DNA of 64,000 nucleotides. Source: Flavobacterium sp. LC2016-01. Its GTDB lineage: Bacteria; Bacteroidota; Bacteroidia; Flavobacteriales; Flavobacteriaceae. The stretch covers positions 186,001 to 250,000 of the forward strand of contig NZ_WMIC01000008.1 of the NCBI RefSeq assembly GCF_009711135.1, given 5' to 3'. A program made the position numbers and the translations under genes. Of this stretch, positions 52,785 through 62,128 are shown piece by piece. Every line of letters begins with the position of its first letter. Position 1 is the stretch's first letter. The notes beneath the pieces are model-generated. The model ran no database searches. It had not been told where the DNA came from and worked only from the letters and a program-made list of their open reading frames with translations.

Positions 52785-54044
52785 ATGAAGAAGAGTCTAG
52801 TTTACATCTTTATATTATTGCTTTCGTTTTCGGCTAAAGCATCGTTTATCTTGCTTCCAATGGACGAAACGACGCAGCAGAATCACCTTAAAGCTTACGG
52901 AATTACCTATTGGTGCCTGAGCAGAGATTATAAGGCGAGCTGGCTTCTTAATTACAGAGGCGGTTCTTTTTTATTGCCTGATGCTGAAGAAATTAGAAAA
53001 GAATGTAAAATTCGAGGCGTAAGCTTTGAAATTTTGTCAGATAGCGAAGAAGCTTCGATTTTAAATGAAATTTCAAGCCCTTCGCAAAATATGGAATCAG
53101 TTGTTTTGGAAAAAGCGCCAAAAATTGCTGTTTACACTCCAAAAGGAAAACAGCCTTGGGATGATGCTGTAACTTTAGTTTTAACGTATGCTGAAATTCC
53201 TTTTACTCCAATATATGATGAAGAAGTTTTAAGCGACCAGTTGTTATTATACGATTGGCTTCATTTGCATCATGAAGATTTTACCGGACAATATGGTAAA
53301 TTTTATGCCGCATACAAAAACACACCATGGTATATTGATCAGAAAAAAGATGCGGAAGCGTTGGCAGCAAAATTAGGTTATGCAAAAGTTTCTCAGGAAA
53401 AAGGTGCTGTTGCAAAAAAAATTAGAGATTTTGTGATTGGAGGCGGATTTATGTTTGCCATGTGCTCAGCAACAGATAGTTTTGATATTGCGCTGGCGGC
53501 TGATGGTGTTGATATTTGTGAAGCTATGTTTGATGGTGATGCAAGCGACTCTAATTATCAGTCGAAACTGGACTATACAAATTCTTTTGCCTTTAAAAAT
53601 TTTACTTTAGAAAGAAGACCAGAAGTTTATGAGTTTTCGGATATTGATATGACTTTAAAACGCAAGGTTCCAATGGAGAAAGATTATTTTACGCTGATGG
53701 AATTTTCTGCAAAATGGGACCCGATTCCTAGTATGCTGTGCCAAAATCATACACAGCTGGTTAAAGGTTTTATGGGACAGACTACTTCGTTTGATACGGC
53801 ATTAATAAAATCTAATGTTTTAATAATGGGAACTTGCGAGCTAAATGGCGAATCAAGATATATTCATGGCGAAAAAGGAAAAGGAATGTTTACTTTTTTT
53901 GGAGGTCATGATCCAGAAGATTTTCAACATCAGGTTGGAGACCCGCCTACGGTTTTAGATTTACATCCAAATTCTCCAGGATATCGACTAATATTAAACA
54001 ATGTTTTGTTTCCTGCTGCAAAAAAGAAAAAACTTAAAACGTAA
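52785..54044 (+). CDS. Secreted asparagine synthetase B-like protein
   Basis: The 419-residue protein has a signal peptide (AKASF) and is of a type often annotated in Bacteroidota as asparagine synthetase B; but neither the N-terminal Cys2 amidotransferase nor the synthetase P-loop is evident. Marks are YRGGSFLLPDAEEIRKEC, the string GGGFMFAMCSATDSFDIAL with a candidate nucleophile Cys, and GKGMFTFFGGHDPEDFQH. The latter resembles a class I amidotransferase-like or ThuA-like fold. Function open. Confidence 0.65.
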   Translation: MKKSLVYIFILLLSFSAKASFILLPMDETTQQNHLKAYGITYWCLSRDYKASWLLNYRGGSFLLPDAEEIRKECKIRGVSFEILSDSEEASILNEISSPSQNMESVVLEKAPKIAVYTPKGKQPWDDAVTLVLTYAEIPFTPIYDEEVLSDQLLLYDWLHLHHEDFTGQYGKFYAAYKNTPWYIDQKKDAEALAAKLGYAKVSQEKGAVAKKIRDFVIGGGFMFAMCSATDSFDIALAADGVDICEAMFDGDASDSNYQSKLDYTNSFAFKNFTLERRPEVYEFSDIDMTLKRKVPMEKDYFTLMEFSAKWDPIPSMLCQNHTQLVKGFMGQTTSFDTALIKSNVLIMGTCELNGESRYIHGEKGKGMFTFFGGHDPEDFQHQVGDPPTVLDLHPNSPGYRLILNNVLFPAAKKKKLKT

Positions 54045-54045
54045 A

Positions 54046-54849
54046 TCAGTTTAACGAAAATTGTACCCAAACCGGAAGATGATCGGATATTTTTCGAGCT
54101 TCTTGAAGTGAATTGAAGTTTTTGTAAAACGGAATTATTCCAGAATTTATGTAATTAAGTGCACTTGTCTTAAAAAAGATATTATCAAATTCAGATGCAA
54201 GGCAAACATCTTTTTTACATTTTTGTTTCAAAGTTGTCTTCTGATTTTGCAAAATAGGAGCGTAGCCCATTTTCTTTAATGGATAAAACACGGTGTGGGA
54301 TTGCGGACAATTAAAATCTCCAGCAAAAATTAAGTTTAAATCGGGATATTCAGCAGGAAGAAATTTGAAGTATTTAATTTCAGTTTCGGGATTTCTATTT
54401 TTAGTAATGGCGTGAAAATTGGTTAAAGTGATGTTTTTTTTGCCAATTTCAAATGTTGCAAAATACGGTTCACGGTCAATTTCTAGACTGTATTTTTTTT
54501 CAAGCCAAGGTTTTCCTTTCAGTTTAGCTTTACTCGTTTTCCAAATAAAGGCATAGCGTTCTGCTTTATAACTGCTGCTGCTTGTGGGATCACTTACAGC
54601 GTAATTCCATTTAGAGCCTTTTTGATTTAGGATATCAGTAAGTTTTGCAATTGCCTGTGCACCGCCGTAACCAGCTACAACTTCTTGAACAGCAATAATA
54701 TCGTAGTCAAGAACTATTGAGGCGATATAGTTTATTTCGGTTTCAGATTTTGATTTTCCAAAATTTTCTAAATTCCAAGACAGAATTTTCGTTTGCGAAA
54801 AAGAAAGAAATGTAAAAAAAGAAAGAACAACGCTTAGAATATTTTTCAT
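54046..54849 (-). CDS. Endonuclease/exonuclease/phosphatase family protein, secreted
   Basis: The 267-residue protein has a signal peptide (FLSFSQT) and the EEP fold with the motif LSWNLENFGKSK, IIAVQEVV, the FAGDFNCPQ string and the C-terminal SDHLPVWV with catalytic His. It is convergent with the preceding gene, one base apart. DNase or phosphoesterase activity is a family-based inference. Confidence 0.88.
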   Translation of the reverse strand: MKNILSVVLSFFTFLSFSQTKILSWNLENFGKSKSETEINYIASIVLDYDIIAVQEVVAGYGGAQAIAKLTDILNQKGSKWNYAVSDPTSSSSYKAERYAFIWKTSKAKLKGKPWLEKKYSLEIDREPYFATFEIGKKNITLTNFHAITKNRNPETEIKYFKFLPAEYPDLNLIFAGDFNCPQSHTVFYPLKKMGYAPILQNQKTTLKQKCKKDVCLASEFDNIFFKTSALNYINSGIIPFYKNFNSLQEARKISDHLPVWVQFSLN

Positions 54850-54905
54850 TTGGTATTTAAAACCTCAAATATAAGAAGCATTGTAAATTTTGACTATTCT
54901 TAGTC

Positions 54906-55073
54906 TTAATTTTTTTTATATCTATTTTTTAGTGCTGTCGAAATTATGATAATTTGCAAAACTAGAAGTGCTGGAATAAAAACCATTTTCCATTCAATTT
55001 CAGAACCTCCTGTTTTTGCTGAAACAAAAGCAAAGCTTATAGATAAAAAGATGCAAAGAATCATTGTTTTCAT
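54906..55073 (-). CDS. Small secreted or membrane protein
   Basis: The 55-residue protein from ATG 55073 has a signal-like segment (CIFLSISFAFVSAK) and a membrane helix (FIPALLVLQIIIISTAL). An in-frame ATG at 55136 would add 21 basic residues. Function unknown. Confidence 0.5.
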   Translation of the reverse strand: MKTMILCIFLSISFAFVSAKTGGSEIEWKMVFIPALLVLQIIIISTALKNRYKKN

Positions 55074-55218
55074 GATAATTCGGTTTTTAGTTGTATTAAT
55101 TTTATCAATAAAATTAACGCGTTTTTTGGGTTTCATTGGTCAGTTAATAGAATTCTACACAAATTTAGAAGTATAGAAAGGTATTTCCTTACGGTAAACC
55201 GTAATCAAAGTGTTAATT

Positions 55219-55887
55219 TTATACTAAACCAAAATCTTTTGCAATAGCTATTAAATGCACATTATTATTGGCTTTAAAGTATATTTTTAATTTATTGATT
55301 CGTTTTTCTATGCTACTGGTGCCATTTGGGGTTATTGACATCGCTTTAAATTCATTCGAAATATGCTCTAAAATATATCCTTTTGCTAAAAGCGATAAAA
55401 TAGAAATATCGTAAGATTCAATTTCAATCAAAGATTTATCATTAAAACTAAACGATAAATCTGATGATAGAATTCGCTCCTCATTTCTATAAGCACCTTC
55501 AATGGCTTTTCTTAATTCTTCCATGCTGTTTCTTCCCTTAGAAACATAGGCATTAATGCCTAAATCATAAAAAAGAGATTTAATTCGGTAGGATTTGTCT
55601 TCTATTGAAAAGACTATTTTTTTCAAGTTTGGCTGTACTTTATTTACTGCCTCAATAAGATCTTCACCGCTTGTAAGCTGGTTTTTTCGATGATCAGATT
55701 TAAATGATAAATCACTAATAAGCAAATCATAAGGCTCGTTTTCTGCAAGTCCTTTTTTGATTTTTAATAAACCGTCATCGCAATATTTTACATGATCTAT
55801 TGAATTTACTTTTAGATCTTCAAGTATTTGTATTACCGCAATGCTTATACTATCTAGATCTTCGGCAACTAAAACTTTTTTGAACAT
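55219..55887 (-). CDS. Response regulator with C-terminal HTH
   Basis: The 222-residue protein has a receiver domain (AEDLDS at 9-14, phospho-acceptor Asp59 in LLISDLSF, Lys near 117) and a C-terminal HTH of the LuxR/GerE type, with ISILSLLAKGYILEHIS and SIEKRINKLKIYFKA. It is the last gene after two TPR histidine kinases on the same strand, 11 bases after the first of them, and probably receives their signal. Confidence 0.88.
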   Translation of the reverse strand: MFKKVLVAEDLDSISIAVIQILEDLKVNSIDHVKYCDDGLLKIKKGLAENEPYDLLISDLSFKSDHRKNQLTSGEDLIEAVNKVQPNLKKIVFSIEDKSYRIKSLFYDLGINAYVSKGRNSMEELRKAIEGAYRNEERILSSDLSFSFNDKSLIEIESYDISILSLLAKGYILEHISNEFKAMSITPNGTSSIEKRINKLKIYFKANNNVHLIAIAKDFGLV

Positions 55888-55898
55888 ATAATTTATTT

Positions 55899-57689
55899 TT
55901 AAATAGGAAAGGTGAAACTTAATTTAAAACCATTGTCAGAATTTTTGTCAAAAGTAATAGTTCCATTTATGGTTTTTATACGGCTTTCCACATTTTGGAG
56001 TCCATTTTTTAAAATAAAGTTGTTATTCTTTGTTCCAGTGCCGTTATCAGCATATGTCACAATAAGATTTTTTTCATTTATCTTGAAAGTCGTACTTGCT
56101 AAACTTGCCTGACTGTGTTTTTTCATATTCAGAAACAATTCCTGCAATACTCTGTAAAGAATGATTTTTTTGTTTTTTTCGATTTCATTCCAGCGAATAG
56201 CATCAAAACCATTTAGAATAATATTTACTTTGTCGGTTTTGTACCCAGAAATCATTTCTTTTAATTCAGAAATGTAATTTTCATTGGTGGTAATAAAACT
56301 GTTTTCTTTAGAAATATTTCGAGTTTTTAAATAGATGTTTTCCAGACTATTTAGTAATTGATCTTTATTTTCGTTTTGTTCCAAATTTCCTTTTTGGATC
56401 AGATTAATCGTTTGATATAAATCATTGGCAAGTTCAGCATCTAATTTTTTAGAAATTCTCGTTTCACTCATATAAATCGCTTCGTTTTTCTCTTTTTTGC
56501 CTTTTTTAGATAGGCGAAAAAATAAAAATAGAAATGCCGAGAGGACAAAAACTATAGAAATATACAAAATGATATTGCGGTTTTTCTGTCTTTCTAACTG
56601 CAGTTCTTTTTCTGCTTTTTGAGTTTTCAGTTCTAAATTTTCTTCTTTGTCTTTCTTTGAATTATATATAGCATCAGCAAATTGATTTTTTGCCTTTTTC
56701 CTGCTTACAATTAGACTATCAACCATTCTAATATAAACCTTCCAGTGTTTTTTTGAATTTTCAGGACTATCAGCCTCAATAAGTTGCGCTAACATATTAA
56801 TTTCATTTGTTGCCGACTTTGCTTTTTTTGCGCAATAGTAGGCTTTTTCTGCGTATCTTTTTTTTAGCTCTGGATTATTGTATTTTAAATAATATTTATA
56901 AAAAGCATGGTAGTTGCCAATTAACTCATATTCATCGTTTAATGTAAGTGTTAATTTTAAACTTTCGTCAAAGCACTTGAAAGCTGATTTTTTATGATTT
57001 CCACGATATAAATAGGAAAGACCTAGATTATACAATATTGCGGCACGCTGAACATCTGTATTTGAAGGAGTGATTTTATCGACAATTTTATATCTAGCTA
57101 TCGGTTCTAATAAATCTATCGCCTCTTGATATTTTTTTTGATGCATATAAACAAATGCAATTTCAGATAATATTCGTGCTTTTCTAAAAGTAGAAACCGC
57201 TTTTTTTAAAGCTTTTTTATGATAATACAATGCTTTTTCATAATCATACGTATACAAATAGTTATAAGCCATAAATGTATAGGCATTAACTGGATATTTT
57301 ACATTAGTTGTTTTTTCTAAGTAAGGAAATGCTTTTATAAGTGTAGTTTCTGCTTCGTAATAATCACCATTTTGTTGCAAGATTTCTACAATATTGTTTA
57401 TTGAGCCAACATAATAATCTGCATAATCCGCTTTCGGTTCACATAATAATTTTGTTTTATTGAAATAAAAAAGAGCGCTGTCATTTTTTCCGGAATCCCA
57501 AAAAGCATATGCTTTTTTCTGCATTTGTTCGATTTCGGCTGAACGATCTTTCTTGATATGTTTTATTTGCAGCTCTTTTGCCTCAGAAAATTGTAAAAAG
57601 AAACTAAATGCCAGAACTATAATAAAGATTGGCAAGCAAAAAGCAAGGTAGTTTTTTTGAAAAAAACGAAATAAGTTCTTAATCATCAT
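55899..57689 (-). CDS. TPR-containing histidine kinase paralogue lacking the phospho-acceptor His
   Basis: The 596-residue protein has an N-terminal membrane segment (about 14-33), TPR repeats across residues about 60-300, a coiled coil, a second membrane segment (372-391), and a HisKA_3-like dimerisation region. In the H-box the sequence is SKKLDAELANDLY, with Asp417 where the paralogue has His. The HATPase_c domain keeps the N-box ELFLNMKKHSQAS and DNGTGTK. It starts four bases inside its upstream paralogue and precedes the response regulator, so a regulatory pseudokinase is likely. Confidence 0.85.
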   Translation of the reverse strand: MMIKNLFRFFQKNYLAFCLPIFIIVLAFSFFLQFSEAKELQIKHIKKDRSAEIEQMQKKAYAFWDSGKNDSALFYFNKTKLLCEPKADYADYYVGSINNIVEILQQNGDYYEAETTLIKAFPYLEKTTNVKYPVNAYTFMAYNYLYTYDYEKALYYHKKALKKAVSTFRKARILSEIAFVYMHQKKYQEAIDLLEPIARYKIVDKITPSNTDVQRAAILYNLGLSYLYRGNHKKSAFKCFDESLKLTLTLNDEYELIGNYHAFYKYYLKYNNPELKKRYAEKAYYCAKKAKSATNEINMLAQLIEADSPENSKKHWKVYIRMVDSLIVSRKKAKNQFADAIYNSKKDKEENLELKTQKAEKELQLERQKNRNIILYISIVFVLSAFLFLFFRLSKKGKKEKNEAIYMSETRISKKLDAELANDLYQTINLIQKGNLEQNENKDQLLNSLENIYLKTRNISKENSFITTNENYISELKEMISGYKTDKVNIILNGFDAIRWNEIEKNKKIILYRVLQELFLNMKKHSQASLASTTFKINEKNLIVTYADNGTGTKNNNFILKNGLQNVESRIKTINGTITFDKNSDNGFKLSFTFPI

Positions 57690-59407
57690 AACGGGAATTT
57701 AATTAAAACCTTAAAACCTTTTCCTAGATCTGAATGAATATCAATTTCACCTTTAATATTGTGAATTCGATTCTCCATATTATGCAAACCGTTTTTTAAA
57801 ACCAATTTAGTAGCATCGATTCCTTTTCCGTTATCGGTATAATTGATTAATATGGTATTGTCTTTCTCTTTAAAAGTTATTACAACTAAGCTGGCATCAC
57901 TATGTTTTTTCATATTTACAAGTAATTCCTGTACGGCTCTGTAAACCGATATTTTTTTGATCTTATCAACTTTATTCCACGAAATTGTGTCTAACCCATT
58001 TAATAACAGATTTACATCTGAAGTATTAAATCTGGAAATCATTTCTTTAAGCTGAACAGTATAATTTTGATTGTTTAAAATCGGATTGTTTTCTTTTGAA
58101 ATATTTCTTGTTCGGGAATAAATATCATCTAGTTTCTTTAATAAATGAGTACTGTTTTCTTCAACAGAAAGATTTCTATTTTCAACAAATGCCATTGCAT
58201 GATAGACATCATTAGCTAATTCATCATGTAATTTTTTTGAAATTCGAGTTTCACTTTGATAAGTTGCTTCAATTTTTTGACGATTTGCTTTCGCAGTTAA
58301 ATAAAAATAAAGAAAGATAATCAGGCATAATGCTATTATGATTATGACGTATGAAATAATATTTCTTCTTTCCTGTTTTTCTATTTGAAGTTCATTTTTG
58401 ATTTTTTGAGCCTTTAGTTTTAGGTTCTCAATTTTTTCTTTTTTTGAATCATATTTAACTTTTGCAAATTGATTTTTTGCTCTTTGTCTGACTTCATAAA
58501 TACTGTCTACTAATTTTATATAAATAAGTGAGTTTTTCTTTGTCTCTATATCGGAGCTTTTTTTTATAATCAATTTCAGAGCAAGTAAACAATCATCAAT
58601 ATTGCCTGCTGAAGTGTAGTTTTCGTAGCTTAATTTTGCATACTTCATTGATAAGCCGGCATTATCCTTTTGGTAATAGTCAGCAAGATTATAATAAGTT
58701 CGGCCTAAGCCATCTTGATCTTTTGCTTTAGACTTTATTTCAATACTCTTTTGAAAATAAGACAACGCTCTTGGGTCCTTAAGCTTGTAATAGCAATACC
58801 CTACATAATCCAGTATTTTTGAATAATATGCTGGGTTTTGTTGTATGATTTTTTCTTTATTTATTGAAAGAAAAATTCGTAGTGCTTTATTGAATCTGTG
58901 CTGTTTTATATAAATAACAGCGATATTGTTTTTTGCTTCAAGTGTATTAACGGGGTCACTTTTTAAAATAAATGCTTTTGAATAATAGTAAATAGCATTT
59001 GGATAATCATAAGTATAATAATAATTTCTGCCTAAAACACTATAAATATTCCAAACGTATTCTGAACCGGTAATTTTATTTAAAAAGGGAAATGTTTCTG
59101 TTGCTGTTATAGTGCTTCCAATAAAATCTTCATGGTCTTGTTGAATTTCGGCCATATAATACATGCAGTAAACATAGCTTTTAGGATCTTCATTTGGGTT
59201 ACAGTTTGACCTTGCTTCATTGTAAAGATAAAATGCACTGTCTAGCTGTTTATTTTTATAAAATAAATCGGCTGCATTTATTATCTTTTCTATTTTGACT
59301 TTGTTATTTGTAATTTTCTCTGGACTACCTTTTTTCTTCTGACAGCCAAAAAATGAAAGCAGAATTAACAAAATAGGCAAAGAAAATTGTATTCTTTTTG
59401 TAACCAT
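57686..59407 (-). CDS. TPR-containing sensor histidine kinase (intact H-box)
   Basis: The 573-residue protein from ATG 59407 begins with a lipoprotein-like signal (LLILLSFFGC, Cys22), then TPR repeats, a coiled coil and membrane segment (about 353-370). The H-box is KKLHDELANDVYHAM with His394, and the HATPase_c domain has ELLVNMKKHSDAS and DNGKGID. The layout matches its downstream paralogue. An earlier start at 59443 adds 12 residues. Confidence 0.9.
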   Translation of the reverse strand: MVTKRIQFSLPILLILLSFFGCQKKKGSPEKITNNKVKIEKIINAADLFYKNKQLDSAFYLYNEARSNCNPNEDPKSYVYCMYYMAEIQQDHEDFIGSTITATETFPFLNKITGSEYVWNIYSVLGRNYYYTYDYPNAIYYYSKAFILKSDPVNTLEAKNNIAVIYIKQHRFNKALRIFLSINKEKIIQQNPAYYSKILDYVGYCYYKLKDPRALSYFQKSIEIKSKAKDQDGLGRTYYNLADYYQKDNAGLSMKYAKLSYENYTSAGNIDDCLLALKLIIKKSSDIETKKNSLIYIKLVDSIYEVRQRAKNQFAKVKYDSKKEKIENLKLKAQKIKNELQIEKQERRNIISYVIIIIALCLIIFLYFYLTAKANRQKIEATYQSETRISKKLHDELANDVYHAMAFVENRNLSVEENSTHLLKKLDDIYSRTRNISKENNPILNNQNYTVQLKEMISRFNTSDVNLLLNGLDTISWNKVDKIKKISVYRAVQELLVNMKKHSDASLVVITFKEKDNTILINYTDNGKGIDATKLVLKNGLHNMENRIHNIKGEIDIHSDLGKGFKVLIKFPL

Positions 59408-59576
59408 GCGCCAAAAATAGAAAATTATATTTCTTACAACCACGTATAAATACGGTATTTTGTTTTTAGGCGAAAAAAAATAAATTACGAAATCTCATTT
59501 ACAAGCATATACAGGCAAACCCTCGAATAGGAGGGTTTGTACTTGTAAATTTGTTGTAAAGTTTATCTTTATAAAA

Positions 59577-60011
59577 TTATTGAGCGCGCAGTCCTGTTGC
59601 AATTCCTATTCTATTCCATGCATTAATTGTAATGATAGCTAAAATGATTTCTGCTAAATATTTTTCGTCAAATAGTTGTGCAGCGTTTTGATATACTTCT
59701 TCAGATACATGATTGCTGATTAATGTAATTTGTTCGGTCAAAGCCAAGATTGCTTTTTCTTCTTCAGAATAAATGTCGGCTTCTCTCCACGCGCTTAATA
59801 GATAGATTCGCTGTTCAGATACACCATATTTTCTTGCATCTGCTGTATGCATGTTGATACAATAAGCACAACCATTTATTTGCGAAGCGCGAATTTTAAT
59901 TAATTCTTTATGTACAGGAGTTAATGAAGTTGTGGCCATGTATTTTTCTAGACCTAACAATGCTTGATAAGCTTCTGGGGCAACAGTTGGGATAACGATT
60001 CTTGATTTCAT
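59577..60011 (-). CDS. Carboxymuconolactone decarboxylase family (AhpD-like) protein
   Basis: The 144-residue protein has the AhpD-like CxxC in NGCAYCINMH, followed by the conserved DARKYGVSEQRIYLLSAW. Such proteins act as peroxidase-linked redox partners. It is paired with the Crp/Fnr regulator at 60090, 78 bases upstream on the same strand. Confidence 0.9.
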   Translation of the reverse strand: MKSRIVIPTVAPEAYQALLGLEKYMATTSLTPVHKELIKIRASQINGCAYCINMHTADARKYGVSEQRIYLLSAWREADIYSEEEKAILALTEQITLISNHVSEEVYQNAAQLFDEKYLAEIILAIITINAWNRIGIATGLRAQ

Positions 60012-60089
60012 TTTGATATGTTTTAAAAGTTTGATACAAAGTTCCTCTATATCTGCATTAAAAAACTTGAACTACTTCAAGAAATACGT

Positions 60090-60662
60090 CTAGATCTTTC
60101 CGGCTCTTATTTTACTCATAAATTCAGCTGAAAAATCTAAGTAAGAAGCAATCATATATTGCGGAACACGTTGAACAAATTCTGGAAAATGATCATTAAA
60201 ATGATGGTATCTTTCTTCAGCCGACATTGTAAATAAGAATTTAATCCGCATTTGCATGGCGCCAAATGATTTTTGAGAAACAATTCTAAAGTAACGTTCC
60301 AGACTCGGAATTTCAATTAAAAGCGCTTCCAGTACAGTTTTATCAATCGCAATAACTTCTGTATTTTCTACTGCTTGCAAATAAAAACTAGACGGAACAT
60401 GATTGTGGTAACTTAAATAGTCTGTAATCCACCAGTTTTCAATGCCAAATTGCAGTGTTTGTTCTACACCTTTAGAATTAATGATATATTGTCTTAGACA
60501 GCCCTTAACGATAAAATAGATGGTGTTGCAGACTTGGCCTTCTTTCAACACATGTTCTTTCTTTTTTATTTTTGAAAGCTCCAGGCATGATTCTAATTTA
60601 TCAATATCTGAAGGTTCGAGATGGATGAATTTTTCAATATGATCAAAAAGCGGTTTGTACAT
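60090..60662 (-). CDS. Crp/Fnr family transcriptional regulator
   Basis: The 190-residue protein has an N-terminal cyclic-nucleotide-binding-like beta-roll (LKEGQVCNTIYFIVKGCLRQY) and a short C-terminal HTH (IASYLDFSAEFMSKIR). No Cys cluster for an iron-sulphur centre is seen. It probably regulates the AhpD-like gene downstream. Confidence 0.87.
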   Translation of the reverse strand: MYKPLFDHIEKFIHLEPSDIDKLESCLELSKIKKKEHVLKEGQVCNTIYFIVKGCLRQYIINSKGVEQTLQFGIENWWITDYLSYHNHVPSSFYLQAVENTEVIAIDKTVLEALLIEIPSLERYFRIVSQKSFGAMQMRIKFLFTMSAEERYHHFNDHFPEFVQRVPQYMIASYLDFSAEFMSKIRAGKI

Positions 60663-60740
60663 ACGGTTGTTTTGGTTTTATACAAAGTTACTTTTTAAAT
60701 TTTGTTTTGTGCCAGAGCGATTTGAAACTTTTATAAAAGC

Positions 60741-60772
60741 AAAAAACCATCCGAATTAACGAATGGTTTTTC
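60741..60772 (-). terminator. Terminator after rplT
   Basis: AAAAACCATTCG pairs with CGGATGGTTTTT on the minus strand, followed by a T run; it ends the thrS-infC-rpmI-rplT transcript. Confidence 0.7.
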
Positions 60773-60812
60773 TATGATAAGTAAGTAATCTTAAATTGAG
60801 TTTATAAAACGT

Positions 60813-61157
60813 TTATTTTACTTTATTAAGAATAGCTTTGAAAGCTTCTGGGTGGTTCATAGCTAAATCTGCAAGAACTTTACGGTTCAATTCGATTCCA
60901 TTAGCTTTAACTTTCCCCATGAACTGAGAATAAGACATTCCTTCCAATCTAGCTCCAGCGTTGATACGTTGAATCCATAATGCACGGAAATTTCTTTTGT
61001 TTTGTTTTCTATCGCGGTAAGCGTAGCACATTGCTTTCTCTACTGCATTCTTAGCAACTGTCCAAACGTTTTTACGTCTACCAAAGAAACCTTTGGCTTG
61101 CTTCATTATTTTTTTTCTTCTTGCTCTTTTAGCAACTGAATTTACCGATCTTGGCAT
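60813..61157 (-). CDS. rplT: 50S ribosomal protein L20
   Basis: The 114-residue protein has the RNA-binding basic N-terminus (PRSVNSVAKRARRKKIMKQA) and the globular C-terminus AFKAILNKVK. Its family represses its own operon in other bacteria. It is last in thrS-infC-rpmI-rplT. Confidence 0.97.
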   Translation of the reverse strand: MPRSVNSVAKRARRKKIMKQAKGFFGRRKNVWTVAKNAVEKAMCYAYRDRKQNKRNFRALWIQRINAGARLEGMSYSQFMGKVKANGIELNRKVLADLAMNHPEAFKAILNKVK

Positions 61158-61258
61158 AATTTTAATGTGTTTTTGTAGCAGGCGTCCTGAATTGAATCAA
61201 AGGAACTTGAAAGCCATACTCCAAGGTTATATAAATAATTTTTTAACCTAAAGAATTA

Positions 61259-61456
61259 TTAGATAATTCTTAATTGTTGTTTGATGCTTTTCATATCTGT
61301 TGAGTGAACTAGCGCTGAGTGTGTCAAAGCTAATTTACGTTTTTTAGATTTTTTAGTCAAGATGTGACTTTTAAAAGCATGCTTTCTTTTAATCTTTCCA
61401 GAACCAGTAACTTTGAAACGTTTCTTGGCGCTAGATTTTGTTTTCATTTTAGGCAT
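61259..61456 (-). CDS. rpmI: 50S ribosomal protein L35
   Basis: The 65-residue protein has the conserved MPKMKTKSSAKKRFKVTG start and the HILTKKSKKRKL stretch. It is between infC and rplT in the operon. Confidence 0.97.
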   Translation of the reverse strand: MPKMKTKSSAKKRFKVTGSGKIKRKHAFKSHILTKKSKKRKLALTHSALVHSTDMKSIKQQLRII

Positions 61457-61554
61457 TTTTCCTAGTGTTTTAATTTATTCTTACTTACTTATAATTTTGT
61501 TTCAAGTTTAAAGTTTCAAGTTCAATACTGAACACTGAGACTGAAAACTGAACA

Positions 61555-62112
61555 CTATTTCTTTTTCTTCGGAGCAATGAACATAATCATTCTCTTTCCT
61601 TCCAAAACTGGCATCGCTTCCACTTTACCATGTTCTTCTAAATCTGTAGCCAGACGCAGTAATAAAATCTGTCCTTGATCTTTATAGATGATTGAACGTC
61701 CTTTAAAGAATACGAAGGCTTTTAATTTAGCTCCTTCTTTAAGGAATTTTTCAGCGTTCTTTCTTTTAAATTCATAATCGTGCTCATCTGTCTGAGGACC
61801 AAAACGAATTTCTTTTACTACAACCTGCGTTGATTTAGCTTTCAATGCTTTGTCACGTTTCTTTTGTTCGTAAACAAATTTCTTGTAGTCCATGATTTTG
61901 CAAACCGGCGGTTCAGCATTTGGTGAAATTTCAACCAAATCCAATTCGAACTGATCTGCTAAGCGTAAAGCTTCTGCAAGCTTAAATACACCTGGTTCGA
62001 TGTTTTCGCCTACTAGTCTTACTTCTTGTACACCACGAATATTGTTATTTATTCTGTGTGCATCTTTTTTTTCTACGCGAGGTTGAAAACCTCTGTTGCT
62101 TCTTATTGCTAT
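61555..62112 (-). CDS. infC: Translation initiation factor IF-3, apparent ATA start
   Basis: IF-3 binds the 30S subunit and controls initiator tRNA selection. The 185-residue product begins at the ATA codon 62112-62110, giving MAIRSNRGFQPRVEKKDAHR, which carries the conserved N-terminal IF-3 domain; no ATG, GTG or TTG lies in frame near there. The later TTG at 61944 would remove the whole N-terminal domain. Visible IF-3 marks are RLADQFELDLVEISPNAEPP and CKIMDYKKF. The rare start, as AUU in E. coli, allows IF-3 to limit its own translation. Confidence 0.92.
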   Translation of the reverse strand: MAIRSNRGFQPRVEKKDAHRINNNIRGVQEVRLVGENIEPGVFKLAEALRLADQFELDLVEISPNAEPPVCKIMDYKKFVYEQKKRDKALKAKSTQVVVKEIRFGPQTDEHDYEFKRKNAEKFLKEGAKLKAFVFFKGRSIIYKDQGQILLLRLATDLEEHGKVEAMPVLEGKRMIMFIAPKKKK

Positions 62113-62128
62113 GACTTTATAATTTAAG

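Noticed and set aside
54946..55176. Plus-strand frame opposite the small protein at 54906-55073
   Set aside because: The opposite frame has a clear signal-like segment and a membrane helix, while this one has no pattern.
61555..61944. Short infC reading from a TTG
   Set aside because: It would lack the conserved IF-3 N-terminal domain, which is intact upstream in the same frame from the ATA codon.
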